A stretch of DNA of 64,000 nucleotides, taken from NCBI GenBank assembly GCA_950097015.1, contig CATNEN010000012.1:1-64000 (forward strand). Direction: 5' to 3'. The notes under the pieces are model-generated. The model made no database searches. It was given only the letters and a program-made list of their open reading frames with translations, and was not told the DNA's origin. Below, one piece after another: positions 56,901-64,000 of this stretch (within the stretch, counting starts at the first letter, position 1; each line of letters begins with the position of its first letter). Position numbers and translations under genes: made by a program. This DNA comes from Macrostomum hystrix. Lineage: Eukaryota > Platyhelminthes > Macrostomidae.

Positions 56901-57685
56901 ACCATTGTGTTTCCCAGCTAATCTGCTGTCTTTCTCCAACACTTGTAAAATCAATTCTTTTTACAAAAGAGTTAAAAAACAAAATCAAAGTTTATGTAAA
57001 TTTTACACGAGTAAGATGTGTCAATATTATGCAACACCTGTGAGCCTCATTTTATGTTATGAAATCATATTTTATAATGTCAAAAGCGTATTTACCTGAA
57101 TGAGATTTGTCTTCAATTTTTAATACCTTCAACGTCATTTATTTTGTTCTGACGTAAATGTTTCGATTCTTACACAATAGCCAGTGATTATCGTTAATGA
57201 ATCCATATTTTAAGCGACTACATATTTTATTAACCTAGTAGGCGTATCGTATTATATTCCTGAATTTTGTAGAACTTTGTTTATAACTGTACTCTTTTAT
57301 TCAGAATTTTACTATTTACGTAAATAATATATGACGTTTTTTACAGTAAGAGCAGACAATTAGAATAACAATAGATTAATTATTAAACAAGCAATTTCTC
57401 TATTTAAATTATTCTCCGGATCTGTCTAATGCGATTTCTTGCTGGCTTTCACAATTATGCGAGATGTAAATAGATTAACTGACAAATTCACTTTGCGTAG
57501 TGCGCAAATTTTCTATTGATATTTTTTTAATTAATTTTTACTGTTTTTTGAATTTTGTTCTTGTCTTTATGTAGTTATAGTTTGTTACAATAACGAAAAT
57601 ATTCGTTTCAGCGGATCCCGCTAAGATCAGATTTACTTTTCACACTAACAGACCAATCAGAATTGATCGAGCTATGAGTCCTCAA
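56901..57685. other. AT-rich 3' flank of STARD3
   Basis: It presumably holds the STARD3 3' untranslated region. No canonical AATAAA was found close to the stop, and no other feature is seen. Confidence 0.4.
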
Positions 57686-57689
57686 TAAT

Positions 57690-58255
57690 AACCTACTTCA
57701 GACTGTAGACTGACTAGCCAATCAGAGCGAACCAAGCTTAGACTGTAGACTGACTAGCCAATCATAGCGAACTAGGCTTAGACTGTAGACTGACTAGCCA
57801 ATCATAGCGAACCAAGCTTAGACTGTAGACTGACTAGCCAATCATAGCGAACCAAGCTTAGATTGTAGACTGACTAGCCAATCATAGCGAACTAAGCTTA
57901 GATTGTAGACTGACTAGCCAATCATAGCGAACTAAGCTTAGATTGTAGACTGACTAGCCAATCATAGCGAACTAAGCTTAGATTGTAGACTGACTAGCCA
58001 ATCATAGCGAACTAAGCTTAGATTGTAGACTGACTAGCCAATCATAGCGAACTAAGCTTAGATTGTAGACTGACTAGCCAATCATAGCGAACTAAGCTTA
58101 GATTGTAGACTGACTAGCCAATCATAGCGAACTAAGCTTAGATTGTAGACTGACTAGCCAAACATAGCGAACTAAGCTTAGATTGTAGACTGACTTGCAA
58201 ATCATAGCGAAGCAAGCTTAGATTTTAGACTGACTAACAAATCATAGCGAACCTA
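57690..58255 (+). repeat. 40-bp minisatellite carrying CCAAT boxes
   Basis: About 14 copies of a unit containing GATTGTAGACTGACTAGCCA and ATCATAGCGAACTAAGCTTA. The junction gives AGCCAATCA in nearly every unit, matching the NF-Y CCAAT-box consensus. Outer copies are more diverged than central ones. Confidence 0.95.
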
Positions 58256-58259
58256 GCTC

Positions 58260-59135
58260 ACATCGCAGATTAAGTAATTAAAAACTGTGATGTTCTAAAA
58301 CAGTTTTATCAGTTTACTGAACAGCTACAGTTTAAATGAGTTTAGCTATTTTTTATCGCTACGCTGTATCGATAGAAGCTCATTGGATAATGGCGAAACA
58401 TGATAAACAATTATCTACGAGCTACATGCACTGACTAGAGCATGGCAGCTCACACTTAAGCAATAGTCTACTCCACCTCTTGTCCTATTTGCATGTCTCC
58501 AGACCCACAGACCTCTGGCTATGGGTCAGGGTCAGTTCCCAGGGTGCCAGGGTCAGTTTTCCTGCAGAAATTTTCTAAGCGCAGCTAAAGCTGCAGCAAT
58601 GCCCGCATCTGTGCACACCGACACGGTTGGGGAGTCGCCAGCGACCTAATCCCCACACTCTGAATCCCAGCGGACTTGGTCCACAGTCCCCCCCCCCGCA
58701 GTCGGATAATTGGCATAAAGTGCCTCGCCCAATGCTGGGTAGTGCTGGCCTGACGCCTGGCTCACAGTTGGATAAAAATAGGAATGCGAGAAGTGTCGGC
58801 CTGGCTTAAATTAACTGCCCGCGTGGAACAAGAATTTCACTCGGAAGGAGAAAGACACAGCCGGGCCTGACTTGCCGTGTTCCCGATTGATAATTGGAGA
58901 CGAATGAAGGCTCGCGCGCATATAGATGCAGATTTTGTGTATTGTCGGGTCATTGCCGCTTTTGATACGTTGGTGCAACAATGGAACTGCAGGCATTACG
59001 CATTTGCGAGGATTGGATTTACAACAGCTGGGGAAATGCAAAGAACTATGTGCATTATTGTGTGCGGCTTTCATATTAATACACTATAGCTGTTCAAGCG
59101 TCTGAACCATCAAACAAGTTGCGCGTGCGACTTTA
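58260..59135. other. Spacer without recognised genes
   Basis: Mixed-composition DNA, partly GC-rich at 58500-58880. Open frames are short and lack splice context or recognisable domains. Confidence 0.35.
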
Positions 59136-59139
59136 GATC

Positions 59140-59900
59140 TGACGGTGTTCAGTGCGTCTGTTAATTATAACTGTTTTCAGTGCGTCTGTTGGGAGTGTGA
59201 CGGTGTTCAGTGCGTCTGTTGTGAGAGTGACGGTGTTCAGTGCGTCTGTTGGGAGTGTGACGGAGTTCAGTGCGTCTGTTGGGAGTGTGACGGTGTTCAG
59301 TGGTCTGTTGGGAGTGTGACGGTGTTCAGTGGTCTGTTGGGAGTGTGACTGTGTTCAGTGTTTCTGCGGGAGTGTGACGGTGTTCAGTGTTTCTGCGGGA
59401 GTGTGACGGTGTTCAGTGCTTCTGCTGTGAGTGTGACGGTGTTCAGTGCGTCTGTTGGGAGTGTGACGGTGTTCAGTGCGTCTGTTGGGAGTGTGACGGT
59501 GTTCAGTGAGTCTGCGTGGAGTGTGACGGTGTTCAGTGAGTCTGCGTGGAGTGTGACGGTGTTCAGTGAGTCTGCGTGGAGTGTGACGGTGTTCAGTGCG
59601 TCTGTTGGGAGTGTGACGGTGTTCAGTGAGTCTGTTGTGAGTGTGACGGTGTTCAGTGCGTCTGTTGGGAGTGTGACGGTGTTCAGTGCGTCTGTTGGGA
59701 GTGTGACGGTGTTCAGTGAGTCTGTTGTGAGTGTGACGGTGTTCAGTGCGTCTGTTGGGAGTGTGACGGTGTTCAGTGAGTCTGCGTGGAGTGTGACGGT
59801 GTTCAGTGCGTCTGCTGTGAGTGTGACGGTGTTCAGTGCGTCTGCTGCGAGTGTGACGGTGTTCATTGCGTCTGTTGGGAGTGTGACGGTGTTCCGTGAT
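59140..59900 (+). repeat. 30-bp minisatellite
   Basis: About 25 copies of a unit containing GTGTGACGGTGTTCAGTGCG and TCTGTTGGGA, with GAG/GCG and CGTGGA/TGTGA variants. Being a multiple of three, it leaves frames of over 200 codons open on both strands; I treat both as artefacts. Confidence 0.96.
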
Positions 59901-59920
59901 TCTGTGCAGTGCTGGCGTGG

Positions 59921-59949
59921 TTTTTTCACTGCTGATAGCAGTGAAAAAA
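59921..59949. other. Perfect 13-bp hairpin at the edge of the 30-bp array
   Basis: TTTTTTCACTGCT, then GAT, then AGCAGTGAAAAAA. The arms are exact reverse complements, with a three-base loop. On the plus strand the stem ends in A residues rather than U, so it is not a simple terminator. Confidence 0.8.
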
Positions 59950-60300
59950 GTTTCAGCCTAGATGCGGGGCAGATGCGTGCTTCAATTTGATAATTGCGAT
60001 AGCAGCTAGCAGGAGATGGGCAGCCCTGTTTAACTGGGAAAAGTGGAAATGCGCACAATTTCAGGTTCAACGATGCGGTAGATTAGCTGGAAATCCTTCA
60101 AGGCCTATGATTTTTTGACATTTCAGAGGGTCTACGCTCGTACCTAACCATGGTTTGCATCGCTGCCTGCGTAGAAGTCCGACCTTGACCGACTTAACAA
60201 CTGGGCAAAAGGCGCATTTTCAGTTTCATACCTTGCGGCTCTATTTACCTATTTTTTTCAGACAAGAATAAGCTGACAGCTGACCTACTCGACATTCTAA

Positions 60301-60532
60301 CAACTGCGAGACACTAGCTCGTACACTGTCTTTTCTAGACGGCAGCTAGACCTGGAGGTTTGCACCCTAGCAGAATGGCGCAGCCAAGGCTTCATTAACT
60401 TGCGACCAGCTAAAAACACATTTAGAGCCGCTGAGCTTATCGACTGGATTTGCTATATCGCCAGGCTTGGAGACGATATGGGAGATTTCGTCTGCGGCCC
60501 AGTAAATCACTCAGCTCGCTACCCTGCTAGAT
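60301..60532 (+). CDS. Candidate internal exon, gene unknown
   Basis: The frame is open from 60301 to the donor AGAT|GTAAGT at 60533, with no ATG needed. A good acceptor, GTCTTTTCTAG, ends at 60338 and would start the exon at 60339 (194 bases). The encoded stretch has gene-like composition: RQLDLEVCTLAEWRSQGF, then TFRAAELIDWICYIARLGDD. The AAELIDWI segment resembles the helix of DEP domains, but this is weak. No partner exons could be placed with confidence, so it may belong to a gene continuing to the right or be a relic. Confidence 0.35.
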
Positions 60533-60975
60533 GTAAGTGCTCGTAAATGCTTGCTCCTGGATATTCTGCACCAGCCATCGCACTCCACCCAGCTGTAGTG
60601 AGAGCGAGAGAAGTACTACAGTCCAGGGTAGGACAGAGATTTGCGATTTATTGCTCGAAGCCTATAATAATAAATCCCACAGCGAGCTGCGCAAGAGAAG
60701 AAAAGAGAGAGGGGAATTATCGGGCGGGTGTCGCTGGTGTTTTAACAGGGAGCCGGCTAACCACTAATCCCAGCTTGCTCAACTGCTAATCTTAATCGAT
60801 GCTAGCGCTGAGGGGTGCGGATATACATTTATCTGACACCTCGGCACCACCAACGACCACGCCGATCAGGCATCTCCTCACACACAACCTACCGACAACT
60901 CCATCTTATCCTCTGCTACCACTTATCACATCTCTTCCTGTCACATCTCTTCCTGTCTTCATCCTTCCCTAGATT
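60533..60975. other. Spacer without recognised features
   Basis: No array, SINE or exon is identified between the candidate exon donor and the pyrimidine-rich minisatellite. Confidence 0.35.
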
Positions 60976-60979
60976 TTTC

Positions 60980-61800
60980 TAGGCAAGCCTCTTTCTACCC
61001 TCACCAATCTTCCCTCCTCCTCTTTCTACCCTGACCAATCTTCCCTCCTCCTCTTTCTACCCTGACCAATCTTCCCTCCTCCTCTTTCTACCCTGACCAA
61101 TCTTCCCTCCTCCTCTTTCTACCCTGACCAATCTTTCCTCCTCCTCTTTCTACCCTGACCAATCTTCCCTCCTCCTCTTTCTACCCTGACCAATCTTCCC
61201 TCCTCCTCTTTCTACCCTGACCAATCTTCCCTCCTCCTCTTTCTACCCTGACCAATCTTTCCCCCTCCTCTTTCTACCCTCACCAATCTTCCCTCCTCCT
61301 CTTTCTACCCTGACCAATCGATAAGTGCAAAAATGACGATAAAAAATTCTGATTACAATCGAAAAACTGTCTCTGGTGTGGGACTGTCTGGTGTGGAACT
61401 GTCTGGTGTGGGACTGTCTGGTGTGGGACTGTCTGGTGTGGGACTGTCTGGTGTGGGACTGTCTCTTTCTACCCTGACCAATCTTCCCTCCTCCTCTTTC
61501 TACCCTGACCAATCTTCCCTCCTCCTCTTTCTACCCTGACCAATCTTTCCTCCTCCTCTTTCTACCCTGACCAATATTCCCTCCTCCTCTTTCTACCCTG
61601 ACCAATCTTCCCTCCTCCTCTTTCTACCCTGACCAATCTTCCCTCCTCCTCTTTCTACCCTGACCAATCTTTCCTCCTCCTCTTTCTACCCTGACCAATC
61701 TTCCCTCCTCCTCTTTCTACCCTGACCAATCTTTCCCCCTCCTCTTTCTACCCTCACCAATCTTCCCTCCTCCTCTTTCTACCCTGACCAATCGATAAGT
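60980..61800 (+). repeat. 31-bp pyrimidine-strand minisatellite with an embedded duplicated cassette
   Basis: The unit contains TTTCTACCCTGACCAATCTT and CCCTCCTCCTC, nearly all pyrimidine on one strand. At 61319-61465 the array is broken by a unique stretch (GATAAGTGCAAAAATGACGA and following) plus a short TGGTGTGGGACTGTC array. The same arrangement returns at 61793, 474 bases later. Confidence 0.95.
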
Positions 61801-62040
61801 GCAAAAATGACGATAAAAAATTCTGATTACAATCGAAAAACTGTCTCTGGTGTGGGACTGTCTGGTGTGGAACTGTCTGGTGTGGGACTGTCTGGTGTGG
61901 GACTGTCTGGTGTGGAACTGTCTGGTGTGGGACTGTCTGGTGTGGGACTGTCTGGTGTGGGACTGTCTGGTGTGGGACTGTCTGGTGTGGGACTGTCTGG
62001 TGTGGGACTGTCTGGTGTGGGACTGTCTGGTGTGGGACAC
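61793..62040 (+). repeat. Second copy of the cassette with a longer 15-bp array
   Basis: It starts with the same unique stretch as 61319, then about 12 copies of TGGTGTGGGACTGTC, against about six in the first copy. The sub-array therefore changed length after the 474-base duplication. Confidence 0.93.
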
Positions 62041-62049
62041 TCCCTTGTG

Positions 62050-62300
62050 TGTCACTGAGTGAGTGTCCTGAGTCCACTGAGTGAGTGTCCTGAGTCCACT
62101 GAGTGAGTGTCCTGAGTCCACTGAGTGAGTGTCCTGAGTCCACTGAGTGAGTGGCCTGAGTCCACTGAGTGAGTGGCCTGAGTCCACTGAGTGAGTGGCC
62201 TGAGTCCACTGAGTGAGTGTCCTGAGTCCACTGAGTGAGTGTCCTGAGTCCACTAAGTGAGTGTCCTGAGTCCACTGAGTGAGTGTCCTGAGTCCACTGT
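62050..62300 (+). repeat. 22-bp minisatellite
   Basis: About 11 copies of ACTGAGTGAGTGTCCTGAG plus TCC, with GGCC/GTCC variants clustered in the middle. The sense strand carries GTGAGTGT, a donor-like word, in each copy. Confidence 0.95.
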
Positions 62301-62304
62301 TCTC

Positions 62305-62925
62305 ATTAAACCTTCCCAGACGATCTCACAGTGGCGCTGCAATTTTGTTTTCTTAGTCGCCTCGGTTGGCTGCCTGCAATGCGAAAAGTCCCCGTGACAG
62401 CGGACTCCAGGGTCAGGCGCAGGCGTTGTCAGAGTCGACACTCTGTGGTGTGAGCAACCCGTGGGATATTTCGTAATCCCCCATAGGGTTTTTCGGATAC
62501 CCCCAGCCCCACCACATCTCGGGATTAACTCGCAGTCAGTCAGGCAGGAATTGAAGCAGCCGGGATTCTTCGACTTGCTCGGCTTTTGGTCCTACTCGCT
62601 CATTAAAATATTCATCAGCGATTCTCCCACAGGATTCTCCCAGAACTCTCTGCTCCCTCGCACTCGCATTCCCTTTGGCCCATCAAAGCCTGCCGAGGCC
62701 TCCGCTCTGGTCGCTTCGTCAAGCTTTGATTTTCTGCCGGGGCGCGTCGAGCTCTGGAGACGCCTTGTCAGTTCCATTAGCGGCTGCCGCGGCCGGCTGG
62801 GAGGGGCTCTCACTCTAACCCTGGCCATCAGAGAGCAGAGAGCAGCGCTAGCTAGTAGGGAGTGATGACCCAGACTGCAGTATTCGTTAAGTCATTCGAG
62901 ATGCAATGACCCAGCCAATATGACC
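62305..62925. other. Spacer, moderately GC-rich, no gene supported
   Basis: A frame is open at 62461-62865, but its protein has no recognisable domain and the composition is not convincingly exon-like. Nothing else is seen. Confidence 0.35.
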
Positions 62926-62929
62926 ATCT

Positions 62930-63480
62930 GATATTGATTGCGATGTTCTTAAATATCATCAGATCGTATGAGCCTTCAATTGCCCAGTTTCTAGGACATC
63001 ATCAGATCGTATGAGCCTTAAATGACTCTCTTTCTAGGAAACCATAAGATCGTATGAGCTTTCAATTACCCCGTTTCTTGGAAATTATCAGATCCTATGA
63101 GTCTTTTATGATTCGGTTTCTTGGAAATCATCAGATCGTATGAGCCTTCAATTACCCCGTTTCTAGGAAACCATAAAATCATATGAGCCTTCCATTAAAC
63201 AGTTTCTTGGAAATCATCAGATCGTATAAGCCTTAAATGACTCTGTTTCTAGGAAATTATCAGGTAGTATGAGTCTTTAGTTACCCAGTTTCTAGGAAAT
63301 CATCAGATCGTATGAGCCTTCAATTAACCAGTTTCTAGGAAATCATCAGATCGTATGAGCCTTCAATTAACCAGTTTCTAGGAAATCGTAAGATCGTATG
63401 AGCCTTCAATTGACCCGTTTCTAGGAAATCATCAGATCGTATGAGCCTTCAATTACCCAGTTTCTAGGATATAATTAGGT
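62930..63480 (+). repeat. 43-bp degenerate minisatellite
   Basis: About 12 diverged copies of a unit containing TTCTAGGAAATCATCAGATC and GTATGAGCCTTCAATTACCC. Divergence is higher than in other arrays, so it appears older. Confidence 0.9.
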
Positions 63481-63878
63481 ACTTTGTGACTGAATACAAT
63501 AGCGTGTCTATACATAGATTATAACAGTTGCCATGCCAGTTGAGTACACTGGGCAATGCTTGAGGCGCGAAAGTTAGCGCGAACCTAGGTCCTTACTCTC
63601 TAGACGAGTTTCCATAATACCCACGACCTCAATTTTGCACACTTTCGCCGCGTGCGCCTAATCGAGTTTTTGCTTAGTTTAGTAAGTAGCAATGTCATCA
63701 TCGACTCCTTCCCTCACTCTCTTTCTACCCTGCTTTACTTTTCTTCCATTACTTTCAAGGCACCACCAACCCCACAGCTATCGGCCCTTAGCTTGGCATG
63801 GTTGAAATCAGGCAGCGATGTATCTGCTGAAGATGCTGGGCCAAGGCAAGGGGCAGGAGTGGCTTCAGAACTGACTAG

Positions 63879-63991
63879 AAATAATTGCCTATGACTCCCC
63901 TGCCTTACAATCCGGCGCCTTCGAGGACGTGCTCAAAGTCATTTGCACTCAGGGCGCGGGTTTCAATCTAATTGTTGGTCTGGCTAATCTT
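63879..63991 (+). CDS. Candidate exon of a quinone-oxidoreductase-like MDR protein
   Basis: After the acceptor-like ACTGACTAG the frame reads IAYDSPALQSGAFEDVLKV, then TQGAGFNLIVGLANL, up to a possible donor CTT|GTATGA. The segment fits the NADPH-domain region of zeta-crystallin or TP53I3-type quinone oxidoreductases, where a KGAGVNLIL- or KGIDIIIEMLAN-like strand follows an alternating helix. If real, the gene continues past the right edge. The donor is not ideal and the match is short. Confidence 0.35.
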
Positions 63992-64000
63992 GTATGAAAG

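Noticed and set aside
59358-60070. Overlapping frames over 200 codons on both strands of the 30-bp array
   Set aside because: Open on both strands because of the 30-base period. There is no exon signal or domain.
62461-62865. A 134-codon frame with moderate GC
   Set aside because: No recognisable family, no good start context and no neighbouring exons. Kept as spacer.

Overview
The window is nuclear DNA from an animal. Coding exons are GC-rich (much Ala, Arg, Gly and Gln) and lie in AT-rich introns and spacers with GT..AG introns. There are tRNA-derived SINEs with 10-11 bp target duplications. Minisatellite arrays fill about a quarter of the window (roughly 16 kb by my addition). There are no operons, CRISPR arrays or bacterial signals. 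Gene content is typical of bilaterians. The diverged low-complexity proteins and splice acceptors sitting a few bases before start codons would suit a free-living flatworm (for example a Macrostomum-like species), but that placement is a guess.

Seven gene models can be built. For the multi-exon genes I joined exons by hand and required splice sites and codon phase to agree. Left to right: coronin (+, 1451-3747, with one frame break); ARMC2 (-, 5132-10014, 7 exons, 835 aa); an anoctamin/TMEM16 protein (-, 12742-24388, 19 exons, about 950 aa); EMSY (+, 26751-28945, 2 exons, 629 aa); an unrecognised 245-aa single-exon protein (-, 31012-31749); a CCDC142 homologue (-, 38762-43435, 3 exons, 1108 aa); and STARD3/MLN64 (+, 49323-56900, 7 exons, 461 aa). 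Two weaker exon candidates lie near the right end: 60301-60532 (unknown) and 63879-63991 (quinone-oxidoreductase-like, running toward the window edge).

The genes do not form a pathway. They cover actin dynamics (coronin), sperm flagellum assembly (ARMC2), ion or lipid transport across membranes (anoctamin), chromatin repression (EMSY) and endosome-ER sterol transfer (STARD3). Anoctamin/EMSY and CCDC142/STARD3 are head-to-head pairs; coronin/ARMC2 and EMSY/31012 are convergent.

The most striking architecture is that at least ten introns or spacers each carry their own minisatellite with a different unit (15 to 43 bp), often ending within tens of bases of a splice site. Some units contain splice-site-like or CCAAT-box motifs. 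Two arrays contain large secondary duplications (685 bp and 474 bp), and the 41-bp array has a roughly 700-bp higher-order period. The best protein-level observations are in STARD3, where a phospho-FFAT-like motif and an acidic dileucine sorting motif sit in the linker. The best mobile-element observation is a SINE nested in an older repeat, with the empty site preserved in another copy.
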